From positions 372,001 to 436,000 of the forward strand of contig JAHIZO010000007.1 in the NCBI GenBank assembly GCA_018814405.1: a stretch of 64,000 bases of DNA, given 5' to 3'. Position 1 is the stretch's first letter. The number at the start of each line of letters is the position of its first letter. This document shows positions 8,570 through 18,203 of this stretch, piece after piece. The notes under the pieces are model-generated. The model worked only from the letters and a program-made list of their open reading frames with translations. It ran no database searches and was not told where the DNA came from. This stretch comes from Gammaproteobacteria bacterium (lineage in GTDB: Bacteria; Pseudomonadota; Gammaproteobacteria; Burkholderiales; Gallionellaceae). The position numbers were made by a program, and so were the translations under genes.

Positions 8570-10449
8570 GCCGTTTCCTTCACTGAGTGGAGAGTTCGCA
8601 GTTCTACAAAGAGGCTGTTGCCTTGTATCTTCTTCGCCATCTTCTTGGCATCGGTCATCGCGGCGGAGACTTCGTGGTGTGATGGGAACTGCCCCGGATC
8701 GACTTTGATCGCGCCGATGGACAGGCTGCTGAGCGGGTGGAACTTCACGGTGCCGTCGCGGCCTTCGCTGGTGTAACCGCCGGCGGCCAGATGCTCTTCA
8801 TGGAACATCAATGAGGCGGCCTGTTCGAATGAGCGCAGGGCCTGTTCGCAACGTGTCTGCCAGTCTCGGCTTTGCATCAGCAGGATGAAATCGTCGCCGC
8901 CGATGTGGCCGATGAAATCCAGTTTGGGATCGCAGGCCCAGCTCAGCACGCGCCCGGTGAGCTGGATCATCTCGTCGCCTTTACGGTAGCTGTAGTTGTC
9001 GTTGAAAGGTTTGAAGTGATCGAGGTCGCAATAACAGGCGACGAAAGGTGTATCGGCTTGCAGCAGGCGGCCGATGTGTTCGTTGATGGGCACGTTGCCC
9101 GGCAGCAGGGTGAGCGGGTTGGCGTAGCGCGCGGCTTCAAGTTGCATCTGCGTCAGTTCTCGCAGCAGGCTCTGACCCGAGGCGACGCCGATGTAGCGGC
9201 TGTTCTCGGTGATGATGAAGCCGTCGGCGAAATGTCTGTCATCCGATTCGGCCAGGAAGTGGCTGAGCTCCTGGATGGGCATGTTCTTTTCCACCAGCAG
9301 CGGGTCGTTCTGGATCAGATCATTGCAGGGTTTCTTGCCGTGCAGTTCGCGCTGATAGGGTTTGGCGAAGCGGTCAATGAAGTGATAGCGCTGTATCAAT
9401 CCTATCGGCTGGCCATTCTTGACCACCGGAATCGCGCGTAGCGCAGGATCGTCGTTGAAGCGATCGAAGATATGGTCGATCAGCATGTCGGGCTGTGCCG
9501 GTTCGATGTAGTTGAGCAGCTTGTGTGCCGTGGCCTGGGAATGTTGCGGGCAGGACGGGCAAGTCGAGTCCGGGAAGATGGAGATGCTGGAAGCATTGAT
9601 GATGCGGCTGGTCTCTGTGGAGGCGTGCAGGGGCGGCGTGGGGCTGGGGCGTGCGATGAAGTAGCCTTGTCCCAGTGCGATACCCAAATCTTTGACGACT
9701 TTCAGTTCTGCTTCGGTCTCTACGCCTTCTGCGATCACTTTGGTGTCGCAGCTTTCGGCGATGCTCTGGATGGATTTGAGGAACTGCAGTTTGATCGGGT
9801 CACGGTCCACGCCTTGCACGAAATGCATGTCGATCTTGATGTATTCGGGGCGCAGTTCCGACCACAGGCGCAAGCTGGAGAAACCTTCCCCCAGATCGTC
9901 GATGGCGATCTTGAAGCCCATGCCGCGGTAATGCAGCAGCGCACTGCGCATGGCGTCGAAATCGAAGGTGGGCTGATTCTCGGTGATCTCGATCACGACA
10001 CGCGACGGGTCGATGTCCAGTTGTTCCAGAAAGGCCAGTGTCTGGCCGTTGCGGAAGCTGGGCTGCGTCAGCGTCTGAGGACTGACGTTGAGGAACAGCA
10101 GGCCGGGCAGGTTTTGCCGGGCGAAACCTTCCAGTACGGTGTGTCGTGCGAGCATCTCGACTTCGAGTGCCAGACCTTCGCGTTCGGCGGTACTGAACAG
10201 GTTGGCGGGCGAGTGCAGCGGGCTGTTGGCGGGGCCGCGTATCAATCCTTCGAAACCGAGGAACTCGCCGCGCTTGAGGTCGATGATGGGCTGGAACAGC
10301 GCACTCAGATTACGGCGCTCGAGTATTTCCTGTAGCGGTGTCATGGCTTGTTCCTCGTATTCTTTCGAAAGCACCAGATCAGCCAGAAACTGTGCGCGTG
10401 GTGCACGCGGATAAGTATGTTGTTGGGGGGACGGGAGGACGGCAAACAT
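8566..10449 (-). CDS. EAL-CBS-GGDEF c-di-GMP signalling protein
   Basis: 627 residues from the ATG at 10449 (GAGGTGTGCC upstream); an ATG at 10344 with GAGGAA upstream would give 592. The EAL phosphodiesterase domain is at about 40-270. Its catalytic set looks complete: E67 in FEGLIR, N121, E154, D184-D185, K205 and E241 (EGVETE). A CBS pair spans about 315-430. A GGDEF-type domain spans about 445-615, but its active-site loop reads GGDDF (517-521) rather than GG(D/E)EF, so cyclase activity is doubtful. No membrane helix. The likely role is c-di-GMP hydrolysis gated by a nucleotide bound to the CBS pair. It is divergent from the adenylate cyclase gene. Confidence 0.9.
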   Translation of the reverse strand: MFAVLPSPQQHTYPRAPRAQFLADLVLSKEYEEQAMTPLQEILERRNLSALFQPIIDLKRGEFLGFEGLIRGPANSPLHSPANLFSTAEREGLALEVEMLARHTVLEGFARQNLPGLLFLNVSPQTLTQPSFRNGQTLAFLEQLDIDPSRVVIEITENQPTFDFDAMRSALLHYRGMGFKIAIDDLGEGFSSLRLWSELRPEYIKIDMHFVQGVDRDPIKLQFLKSIQSIAESCDTKVIAEGVETEAELKVVKDLGIALGQGYFIARPSPTPPLHASTETSRIINASSISIFPDSTCPSCPQHSQATAHKLLNYIEPAQPDMLIDHIFDRFNDDPALRAIPVVKNGQPIGLIQRYHFIDRFAKPYQRELHGKKPCNDLIQNDPLLVEKNMPIQELSHFLAESDDRHFADGFIITENSRYIGVASGQSLLRELTQMQLEAARYANPLTLLPGNVPINEHIGRLLQADTPFVACYCDLDHFKPFNDNYSYRKGDEMIQLTGRVLSWACDPKLDFIGHIGGDDFILLMQSRDWQTRCEQALRSFEQAASLMFHEEHLAAGGYTSEGRDGTVKFHPLSSLSIGAIKVDPGQFPSHHEVSAAMTDAKKMAKKIQGNSLFVELRTLHSVKETA

Positions 10450-10504
10450 GGCACACCTCGAATCTTTGTTGTTGGGCGCGCAGATTAGCGCTGCAGTGTT
10501 ACGG

Positions 10505-10528
10505 GCAGATGACGGCTTTCTCATCTGC
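10505..10528. promoter_or_regulatory. Inverted repeat in divergent promoter region
   Basis: GCAGATGA and TCATCTGC form a perfect 8-base inverted repeat with an 8-base spacer, midway between the divergent EAL and adenylate cyclase genes. A TACAAT element (10539-10544) that could be a -10 box for the cyclase lies 10 bases downstream. It could be an operator or a transcript hairpin; the sequence alone does not decide. Confidence 0.35.
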
Positions 10529-10586
10529 GCAAGGCGGTTACAATAGGCCCTGCTTCGTTGTCGCCTTTATTACAGAGGGTTAGTGC

Positions 10587-12629
10587 ATGATCGCTCCACA
10601 GGTGCTACAAGATATTTCCAAGCGTTTGAACAGCCGCGGTTTTTCCGTATTGTTGTCGGCGCTGTCCGTGCTGTTCGTGCTGACCCTGTATTACTCTCAG
10701 AATCCATTCCTTGAAGCCTTCGAGGCACGTACCTACGATCTGCGCTTCCGCGAGATGCGCGGCGCCATCCCGCTGGAACCCAGCATCGCTATCATCACTA
10801 TCGACGACAAGAGCATCGCGGAGTTGGGCCGTTACCCTTGGACGCGCAGCCAGTACGCGCGCTTGTTGGAGCGACTGAAGGCGGCACAAGCCAAGGCGGT
10901 GCTATTCGATGCCTTCTTCCCCGAGCGTGAAGATATGGTGAACGATCAGGCGTTCTCGGCCGCGATGCAGAAATCGGGAAATGTCACATTGGCGCAATTG
11001 TTCGAATACGGCCCCGATGGGCAGGTAAAAGGGGTCACCCGCTCATTGCCCGAGTTCGAGCGCGCGGCGGCATCGGCAGGGCAGATCAATCTGTTCCCCG
11101 ATGAAGATGGCGTGAACCGTCGTGTGCCCTTGTTGATCGAGGCGGACGGCAAGTTGCACCCTTCTTTGGGTATGACGGCAGCAATGATGGCGCTGGGGGT
11201 GAAAGATTTTTCCGTCGAGTCTTTTGATGTGGTCGTCGGGGATAGGCATATCCCGGTGAGTGGGGGATACGCGATGTGGATCAACTACACCGGCCCACCG
11301 GGTGGCTATCCGCGTTACTCGTTCACCGATGTGGTGCACGGGCGTGTGCCGGTCGAAGCACTGAAAGGCAAGGTGCTGTTCGTCGGTGCGACAGCGCTGG
11401 GTGTATACGACATGCGTGTCACACCTTTCCACGGTAATACACCGGGAGTGGAAATCCACGCGACGGTGGCGGATAACATCATCAGCAACCGCTTTATCGA
11501 GCAGGGTGCGCCCGAGGCATTGCTGGATATGCTGTTCATCGTGTTGATGGGGCTGACGGCCTATTTCCTGACCACACGACTGAAACTGTACGGCGCCATC
11601 CCGGCTACGGGGTTGCTGTTGGCAGGCTATATCTGGTTTTCCTACGAGATGTTCGTGGGTGGGCAGTGGCTCAATATCATCTATCCGACTTTGGCGGCGG
11701 TCTTGGAACTATTGGTGGGAGGTAGTTTCCGATATCTGGTGTTGGAGCGCAGTGCGCGTGAGATGCGTTCCATGTTCTCCAGTTATCTGTCGCCCAAGTT
11801 GGTGGCGCGGCTGGAGAGAGATCCCGATGCGGCCAAGATCGGCGGCGATACCAAAGATGTGACGGTGTTGTTCACCGACATCAAGGGTTTCACCACTTTC
11901 AGTGAATCGCATCCGCCGCAGGTGGTGGTGTCGCGCTTGAACGAGTATCTGGGCGAGATGGTGAAGATCATCGAGCAGCATGACGGCACTATCGATAAAT
12001 TCATCGGTGATGCGGTGATGGCCTATTGGGGTGCGCCGCTGACCCAGCCTAACCACGCGCGGTTGGCGATAGAGTGTGTGGTCGCCATGGCGACGCGTAT
12101 GGGACAGCTGCAAGACAAATGGGAAGCTGAAGGCGTGGAGCCTTTCGCGATACGCGGCGGCTTGCACTCCGGTGAGGTGGTGGCGGGTAATGTCGGTTTC
12201 GCGGGCAAGAAGATGGAGTACACCGTGATCGGCGATACGGTGAATCTGGCGTCGCGTTTGGAAGGTACGGCGAAATACTACGGCATCAACTATCTGGTGG
12301 GCGAAGAGACGCGCATGCTGGCACCGGATGCCTGCCCCTATCGCGAACTGGACAAGATTCGGGTGGTCGGCAAGCATTTTCCCGTTACAATTTATGAACC
12401 TCAGGTCGGCCCCAATGCATTGAGTACCGAGCAATTGGCGCGCTTCGATGCGGGGCTCGGACTATATCGTCAACGAGATTGGGCATCGGCGCAGTCCGAA
12501 TTTTCTGCCTTGCTGGCGGAGCGACCCGAGGACAAGCCCAGCCAGTTGTACGTTGAACGTTGCATATATTTCGCAGCCAATCCCCCGGTAGAAGACTGGG
12601 ATGGCGTTTTCAACCGGGCAGAAAAATAA
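10587..12629 (+). CDS. CHASE2-domain adenylate cyclase (class III)
   Basis: 680 residues. A membrane helix (about 20-36) leads into a periplasmic CHASE2 sensor (about 40-305), then three closely spaced helices (about 310-390), then a class III cyclase domain (about 425-600). Catalytic residues are visible: metal aspartates D431 and D475, adenine-selecting K471 in DKFIGD, T546 in EYTVIG (Thr here is typical of class IIIb), and N553 and R557. It should make cAMP from ATP in response to an unknown periplasmic cue. A short helical tail follows. The ATG has AGAGGG upstream. The two secreted proteins that follow are probably its functional neighbours. Confidence 0.92.
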   Translation: MIAPQVLQDISKRLNSRGFSVLLSALSVLFVLTLYYSQNPFLEAFEARTYDLRFREMRGAIPLEPSIAIITIDDKSIAELGRYPWTRSQYARLLERLKAAQAKAVLFDAFFPEREDMVNDQAFSAAMQKSGNVTLAQLFEYGPDGQVKGVTRSLPEFERAAASAGQINLFPDEDGVNRRVPLLIEADGKLHPSLGMTAAMMALGVKDFSVESFDVVVGDRHIPVSGGYAMWINYTGPPGGYPRYSFTDVVHGRVPVEALKGKVLFVGATALGVYDMRVTPFHGNTPGVEIHATVADNIISNRFIEQGAPEALLDMLFIVLMGLTAYFLTTRLKLYGAIPATGLLLAGYIWFSYEMFVGGQWLNIIYPTLAAVLELLVGGSFRYLVLERSAREMRSMFSSYLSPKLVARLERDPDAAKIGGDTKDVTVLFTDIKGFTTFSESHPPQVVVSRLNEYLGEMVKIIEQHDGTIDKFIGDAVMAYWGAPLTQPNHARLAIECVVAMATRMGQLQDKWEAEGVEPFAIRGGLHSGEVVAGNVGFAGKKMEYTVIGDTVNLASRLEGTAKYYGINYLVGEETRMLAPDACPYRELDKIRVVGKHFPVTIYEPQVGPNALSTEQLARFDAGLGLYRQRDWASAQSEFSALLAERPEDKPSQLYVERCIYFAANPPVEDWDGVFNRAEK

Positions 12630-12681
12630 CGTGACCGCCAGTGTCGCGAATCTCCTCAACAGAATTTAGATAGGTGGATAC

Positions 12682-15600
12682 ATGCGTAACTTGCTGATTG
12701 CATCCCTGATAGGGCTCATTTCTTTTAACGCTCAAGCAGAGTTGAATGGTAATGGACTTGCCAACGGTTTTATCAAGGCCGATTTCAAGCGCGAGATACC
12801 CGCCAATAAACTCGACAAGTTGCTGGCGACCGGCGGCGGTCTGTTGTTCATTGCGCGTCAGGGTGGCTTGGTCGATGCGATAAGTGACGATGGCAAAGTG
12901 GAATTCACGCTGGCTGCCAAGGCTGGCGAGGTGCAACTGCTGAAGCGTCCGCAAGCGGCGGCGGTCAGCAAAGATACCTTGTATGTGGTGGATAGCGATA
13001 CCGAGCAAGTGGTGATGTATGCCTTGCCGGGAGGGAAGTACAAGGGGCGATTCGGTGCTGCCGCGGGTGGCTTCTTCGGCGGAGACGATCAGGCGCTGGA
13101 TGGGCCGCGCGGGATTGCGGCTCATGAAGGCGTGATCTATGTGGCAGATACCGGTAACAAACGTATCCAGATGTTCGGTGTGAACGGAGTGTTCATGCAC
13201 ACACTGCCCCTGAGAGCAAAAGGCAGCGGCGAAGGCGGCAAGGAACTGCCTTGGCAATTGAAGAAGGCGGCAGATATCGCGCTGGATGAGGTGGGCCGTA
13301 TCTATGTGCTGGATAGTGATGATGACCAGGTCAAGGTCTACGATCCCAGCGGCCTGTATCTGCGCTCTTTCAATGATGTCGGTTCACCGGTCTCGCTGGC
13401 AGTAGCTGAAGACGGTGTCTATGTTGCAGATGAACGTAAGCAGGTTGTGTCCAAGTTTGATTTCGACGGCAAGTTGGCTTTCCCTTTCGGATCCAAAGGT
13501 GAAGGAAAATCCCAAACGAAAAAACTGTCCGGCTTGGCTGTGGAAAAAGGCCAGCAGGTATTCATCGGGGATGCCGGTAAATCACTGATCAATCATTTCC
13601 AGACCATCGCCGGTGTGCGTATGGAGCCGGTACCGAAGGCGGCAGGTCGGTCATCTATCAAATGGCAAGGCAGTATCCCTGTCGAAGCAGTGCAGCTGGC
13701 TGGCGATGGAAAAGGGACGGTGTATGCCATCACCAAAGCAGGTAAGGGGGGCAGTGAATTGCTCAAGCTGAAGGATGGCAAAGTGGCGGCCACCATCAAA
13801 ACGGCAGACATGGAGCTGACTGCGGTCACAGTGGATGCGATTGGCAATCTTTGGGTGCTTGATAAAAAGAAGAAGCACTGCGTCAAACTGAGTAAAGACG
13901 GCAAGGAATTGTCTTCCTTCGGGAGCGGTGGTAGCGGAGCTGGGCAGTTCAGCAACCCCACGTCGGTGGCAGTCGCCAGTAGCGGGTTGGTGTTCGTGGC
14001 AGATCGTGGCCATCGTTCGGTACAGGTGTTTCGCGGTGACGGTGTGTATGTTAACAAGCTGGGCGGCAATATCAGCAATCCATTGGCGATAGGTATCGAT
14101 CCACAGGATCGCTTGTTCGTATTGGATGGCAGCAGGAGCAGTGTGTTGGTGTTTTTGCCGAGCGGCGAACTGTCCCATGAGTTCGATAGACCTAAAGAAG
14201 GCACGCTATTCAACAAGCCGCTGGATATGGCAGTCACTGCCGATGAAGTGTTGGTGCTTGATGGCAATCAGGTGAAAGCCTTCGATCACAAGGGTACGCT
14301 GTTGCGTGTGTTCGGCACCAAGGAGACGGGCACGGCCAATCTGGGGGATCCGGTGGCTTTGGCCAGCAGTGGCGGCAGCACACTGTTTGTTGCGGATGGC
14401 GAAGGGAAGCGAGTCGAGTCGTTGTCTGTGCTGTATAAGCCGCAACAGCCTGCAAATTTTGCGGCGCATGGTCACGTTCACGCGGTAGATCTGAGCTGGG
14501 ATAAACCGGCGGCGTTTTACGTCAAGGCTTTTCACATCTATCGTTCCAAGAGCGAGAACGCTGGATATGTGCAGGTCGGTACCAGCGAGACGAACTCTTT
14601 TTCTGATACAGGACTGGATGCGGATGCGCGTTATTTCTATCGCGTTGTGGCGCTCTCTGATTTTGGGTATGAAGGCGCAAGCAGTGTCGCATCCAGTGCA
14701 ATCACAGAGAAGTTCATGCCGCCCACTTTGCCGGAGGTTAAGGTGGAGATGACGCCTTGGCAGGCGAATCTGAAATGGGATGCGGTCGATCCGCAATATT
14801 TTGCTGCCTATCGCATCTATCAGCAGGATGGCGACACCATGGTGCAGGTGGGCGAGGTGGCGACACCAGAGTTCACCAAGGATGCTTTGCAACCCGAGAC
14901 CAAATACACCTTTTATGTCAGCGTGCTGAGCACCGACCAGACCGAATCCGAGAAGCTGCCGGTGGAAGCGACCACATTGATCTTCAATCGACCGCCGCTG
15001 GACATCGAGGTGGTCAAGTTGGAGAACATCTTCTCCAACTCCTACAAGATATACGAGCAGGAAGGCATCGGCACCATCCGCCTGACCAACAATACCGACA
15101 AGAAGATGGAGAAGATCCGGGTCAGTTTCCTGTTGAAGAACTTCATGGATTTCTCGACCGAGAACAAGATCCTGAAATTGATGCCGGGTTCTAGCGAAGA
15201 GCTGCCACTGAAAGCCGTGTTCAACAACAGCATCTTGACCATGACCGAAGATAGTTCAGTGCAAGCGTTGATCGAAGCAAGCTTCTTTGAAAACGGCAAG
15301 AAGGTAACGTATAGCCATAACGCCACGGTCAACGTCTACGACAAACACCGTCTGACCTGGGACGAACGCGGACGATTCGCCGCATTTGTGACACCAAAAG
15401 ATCCGCCCGTGCTGAATCTGGCCCGTTCCATCGTGGGCGAGTATCGCGAGACCAAGGATGAGGCGCAATTGGCAGCCGCCTTGTTCGATGCACTAGGGGT
15501 GTTCGGTCTGACCTACATTCAGGATCCTAGCAATCCCTATCAGGTCAGCTCGGGCAAGGAGAATACCGTCGACTACATCCAGTTCCCGCGCGAGACGCTG

Positions 15601-16431
15601 GAGCGCAAGTCGGGCGATTGCGACGATTTGGTGGCGGTGTACAGCGCAGGGTTGGAGAGCATGGGCATTAATACCCGCGTACTGGAAGTGCCGGGACATA
15701 TGTTGATGATGTTCGATACACATATCCCGGCTGAAGCAGATGCCTACACTATGGACAATCTGTACGTGATCAATGAGGGTACATTGTGGATTCCAGTCGA
15801 AACGACGTTGGTTGGAAATTCTTTCATCAAGGCTTGGGAGAAGGGTAGCGAGACCTATTACAAATACAAGGACAATGGTTTGACGGTGCTGGATGTGCAC
15901 ACATCATGGGATACATATAAGCCCGCCAGTTTGCCGGATTCGGATTGGAAGGCAAGTGGCCTGAACCGCGCAGCTATCGAGAAGAAGTTTCCGACTGATA
16001 TCTTGTCGGTGTTGAAGATCAGTTCGCAGACCAAGACTCGACGCTATCTGGATATCATCAAGGATAAGCCGGACGATGTGGATGCTCACTTGCAGGTCGG
16101 TATCATCCTAGCCAAGATCGGTGACCGCAATGAAGCGATGAAGTACTTTGACAAGGTGTTGAGCCTAGATGCGAAGAACGCCTCGGCGCACAACAATCGC
16201 GGTAATCTGTATATGATCGATGACAGGTATAAGGATGCAGTCAAAGCCTATGCTGCCGCGGCTAAACTCAGCCCCAAGGATCCGCATATTCTGGTCAATC
16301 TTGCGCGCGCCTATAAGCGACTGGGTAATACAAAAAACGCCAAGGCGACCTTTATCAAGGCCAAGAAACTGGACCGGAAGGTGCAAGTGCAATATCGTGC
16401 ATTGGCTCTGGAACTATTGAACGCGTTGTAA
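12682..16431 (+). CDS. Large secreted NHL/Fn3/transglutaminase-like/TPR protein
   Basis: 1249 residues. A signal peptide (1-19) is followed by repeated six-bladed NHL-type beta-propeller units (about 45-590; repeats of the type GIAAHEGVIYVADTGNKRIQMF). Two fibronectin-III-like domains (about 592-680 and 685-775) and a beta-sandwich (about 780-880) come next. A transglutaminase-like domain has C980 (SGDCDDL), H1006 (GHML) and E1040 where the family usually has Asp (W-I-P-V-E). At least three TPR units close the protein (about 1132-1235). It probably sits in the periplasm or on the surface and may bind or cleave peptide bonds; substrate unknown. It lies 52 bases after the adenylate cyclase. Confidence 0.85.
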   Translation: MRNLLIASLIGLISFNAQAELNGNGLANGFIKADFKREIPANKLDKLLATGGGLLFIARQGGLVDAISDDGKVEFTLAAKAGEVQLLKRPQAAAVSKDTLYVVDSDTEQVVMYALPGGKYKGRFGAAAGGFFGGDDQALDGPRGIAAHEGVIYVADTGNKRIQMFGVNGVFMHTLPLRAKGSGEGGKELPWQLKKAADIALDEVGRIYVLDSDDDQVKVYDPSGLYLRSFNDVGSPVSLAVAEDGVYVADERKQVVSKFDFDGKLAFPFGSKGEGKSQTKKLSGLAVEKGQQVFIGDAGKSLINHFQTIAGVRMEPVPKAAGRSSIKWQGSIPVEAVQLAGDGKGTVYAITKAGKGGSELLKLKDGKVAATIKTADMELTAVTVDAIGNLWVLDKKKKHCVKLSKDGKELSSFGSGGSGAGQFSNPTSVAVASSGLVFVADRGHRSVQVFRGDGVYVNKLGGNISNPLAIGIDPQDRLFVLDGSRSSVLVFLPSGELSHEFDRPKEGTLFNKPLDMAVTADEVLVLDGNQVKAFDHKGTLLRVFGTKETGTANLGDPVALASSGGSTLFVADGEGKRVESLSVLYKPQQPANFAAHGHVHAVDLSWDKPAAFYVKAFHIYRSKSENAGYVQVGTSETNSFSDTGLDADARYFYRVVALSDFGYEGASSVASSAITEKFMPPTLPEVKVEMTPWQANLKWDAVDPQYFAAYRIYQQDGDTMVQVGEVATPEFTKDALQPETKYTFYVSVLSTDQTESEKLPVEATTLIFNRPPLDIEVVKLENIFSNSYKIYEQEGIGTIRLTNNTDKKMEKIRVSFLLKNFMDFSTENKILKLMPGSSEELPLKAVFNNSILTMTEDSSVQALIEASFFENGKKVTYSHNATVNVYDKHRLTWDERGRFAAFVTPKDPPVLNLARSIVGEYRETKDEAQLAAALFDALGVFGLTYIQDPSNPYQVSSGKENTVDYIQFPRETLERKSGDCDDLVAVYSAGLESMGINTRVLEVPGHMLMMFDTHIPAEADAYTMDNLYVINEGTLWIPVETTLVGNSFIKAWEKGSETYYKYKDNGLTVLDVHTSWDTYKPASLPDSDWKASGLNRAAIEKKFPTDILSVLKISSQTKTRRYLDIIKDKPDDVDAHLQVGIILAKIGDRNEAMKYFDKVLSLDAKNASAHNNRGNLYMIDDRYKDAVKAYAAAAKLSPKDPHILVNLARAYKRLGNTKNAKATFIKAKKLDRKVQVQYRALALELLNAL

Positions 16432-16468
16432 GTCCGATGTCGGCTTGCTTAATCAAGGAGATATAGCC

Positions 16469-16864
16469 ATGAAGAGATTGATTTCGTTGTTGGTGTTGCT
16501 GGGCATTGTCTTGGCGGCACCTATACAGGTATCAGCGGCCGACCAAGAGTTGTCATTGTGGGAACGCCTGCGCAAGAAGATCGAGTTGCTGACGCCGAAG
16601 AAGAAATTGACCACTACGACGGCTGCCGGTGGTGTGCGCGGCTCCTTGGCGGATGCGGATGATGTCTACTGGAAAGGTGAGGCAGAGCAGGTCGCCATCG
16701 ATGAAGATGAGCTGACTGCATTCACCAAAGCGATCGAGTTGGTGGATACCGGCAAGACGGATGACGCCAAGGCCGCGTTTGCCGGTTTCGTCAAACAATA
16801 TCCCGATAGTTCGCTACGTGCCGATGCCGAAGCGGCGCTGGCGCAGTTGGCCCCAGCTAAGTAA
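16469..16864 (+). CDS. Small exported TPR-like protein
   Basis: 131 residues from the ATG at 16469, which has AAGGAG eight bases upstream. A signal peptide occupies about residues 1-24 (hydrophobic core, VSA before the cut). A basic amphipathic stretch (ERLRKKIELLTPKKK) follows, then a single TPR-like hairpin (about 85-128; TGKTDDAKAAFAGFVKQYPDS). It lies 37 bases after the giant NHL protein and is probably cotranscribed with it and the cyclase. Function unknown; it may be a periplasmic partner of the larger protein. Confidence 0.72.
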   Translation: MKRLISLLVLLGIVLAAPIQVSAADQELSLWERLRKKIELLTPKKKLTTTTAAGGVRGSLADADDVYWKGEAEQVAIDEDELTAFTKAIELVDTGKTDDAKAAFAGFVKQYPDSSLRADAEAALAQLAPAK

Positions 16865-16878
16865 GTACACAAAAGGTA

Positions 16879-16903
16879 GGGGCGGCTGGTAGAAAGCCGC
16901 TCC
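16879..16903 (+). terminator. Hairpin after the cyclase operon
   Basis: GGGGCGGCT pairs with AGCCGCTCC (one G-U) around a 7-base loop, 14 bases after the stop of the small exported protein. No T run follows, so it is a weak candidate for intrinsic termination, or part of the hemA upstream region. Confidence 0.4.
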
Positions 16904-16909
16904 AACCAC

Positions 16910-16915
16910 TATAAT
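16910..16915 (+). promoter_or_regulatory. Putative -10 box of hemA
   Basis: A perfect TATAAT lies 34 bases before the hemA ATG. No good -35 element is seen at 16-18 bases upstream, so the promoter may need an activator or be weak. Confidence 0.4.
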
Positions 16916-16949
16916 TCCGCCCCCGAACTCTCCGGACAGCGGATTCTTC

Positions 16950-18203
16950 ATGCAGTTATTCAGCTTCGGCCTTAATCACCAGACAGCCCCGCTAGACGTG
17001 CGCGAGCAACTCTCGTTCAACGTCGAGACGATGGATGACGCCTTGCACGACCTGGTAGGCAATGGTGCGGCCAAAGAAGCCACGATCCTGTCCACCTGCA
17101 ATCGTACCGAGATCTATTGCAGTACCAGTTCCCCTACGCAAGCGGTCAGCTGGCTGGCGGATTACCACAAGATGCCGGCAAATGATGTCGAGCCCTATAT
17201 CTATCGTCTGCCACAGGAGCAGGCTGTGAAGCACGCTTTCCGCGTCGCCAGCGGTTTGGATTCCATGGTGTTGGGCGAACCGCAGATCCTCGGCCAGATG
17301 AAGCAGGCCGTGCGGCAGGCGGAACAGGCCGGCACGATGGGCTTCCTGTTGCACAAGCTGTTCCAGCGCACTTTCTCGGTGGCAAAGGATGTGCGCACGC
17401 AGACCGAGATCGGTGCCAATCTGGTGTCTATGGCTGCTGCAGCGGTCAAACTGGCAGAGCGTATCTATCCCAGCATCTCTGAGCAAAACGTCTTGTTCAT
17501 CGGCGCGGGTGAGATGATCGAACTGAATGCCGTGCACTTCGCCGCACGCAAACCCAAAAAGATCACCGTCGCCAACCGCACGCTGGATCGTGCGCAGACT
17601 TTGGCGCGCCGTATCGACGGCCATGCTGTCACCCTGAATGAGATGCCCGAGCAATTGGCACATCACGACATCATCATCACCTGTACCGCCAGTCAGTTGC
17701 CGATCTTGGGCAAGGGTTTGGTAGAGCGCGCACTCAAGCAGCGCAAGCATCGTCCCTTGTTCATCGTCGATCTGGCCGTGCCGCGCGATGTGGAGCCGGA
17801 AGTGGCCGAACTGGATGATGTGTTCCTGTACACCGTGGACGATCTGGCAGAGGTGGTGCGGGACGGACAGGATGCGCGTCAGGGCGCTGTGAAGGAAGCC
17901 GAGGTCATCATCGATTCCGGCGTGAATGAATTCATACACTGGATGGAATCGCGCGAGGTCGTGCCCACCATTCGTGCCTTGCGTGACCATGCCGAGCGCC
18001 AGCGCCGTCACGAGATGGAGAAGGCGCTGAAGCAACTGGCCAAGGGCGAGTCGCCCGAGAAAGTGCTGGAAGTGTTGAGCGCCTCACTCACCAACAAATT
18101 CCTGCACGCACCGACGCAAAGCCTGAATCAGGCGCAGGATAGCGAACGACAGACTCTGCTCGACGCCGTCCATCGTATCTACCACCTGCATTCCCAGGAA
18201 TGA
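16950..18203 (+). CDS. hemA: Glutamyl-tRNA reductase
   Basis: 417 residues, the usual length. It reduces glutamyl-tRNA(Glu) with NADPH to glutamate-1-semialdehyde, the first committed step of C5 heme synthesis. The catalytic cysteine is C50 in the STCNRTE motif. The [18 protein letters not shown] block (about 97-114) and a Rossmann segment (FIGAGEM near 183-189) are clear, as is the C-terminal dimerisation helix region. The stop overlaps the prfA start by four bases (ATGA), giving the common hemA-prfA-prmC arrangement. Confidence 0.98.
   Translation: MQLFSFGLNHQTAPLDVREQLSFNVETMDDALHDLVGNGAAKEATILSTCNRTEIYCSTSSPTQAVSWLADYHKMPANDVEPYIYRLPQEQAVKHAFRVASGLDSMVLGEPQILGQMKQAVRQAEQAGTMGFLLHKLFQRTFSVAKDVRTQTEIGANLVSMAAAAVKLAERIYPSISEQNVLFIGAGEMIELNAVHFAARKPKKITVANRTLDRAQTLARRIDGHAVTLNEMPEQLAHHDIIITCTASQLPILGKGLVERALKQRKHRPLFIVDLAVPRDVEPEVAELDDVFLYTVDDLAEVVRDGQDARQGAVKEAEVIIDSGVNEFIHWMESREVVPTIRALRDHAERQRRHEMEKALKQLAKGESPEKVLEVLSASLTNKFLHAPTQSLNQAQDSERQTLLDAVHRIYHLHSQE

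Noticed and set aside
16992..18035. Long open frame on the minus strand opposite hemA (347 residues), and similar long frames opposite the pyruvate-kinase-like gene (4628-5665), the EAL gene (9472-10335) and argH (20240-21319)
   Set aside because: Each lies wholly or mostly opposite a clearly conserved gene, is rich in His/Arg/Ser from codon reversal, and lacks a ribosome site and any recognisable domain.
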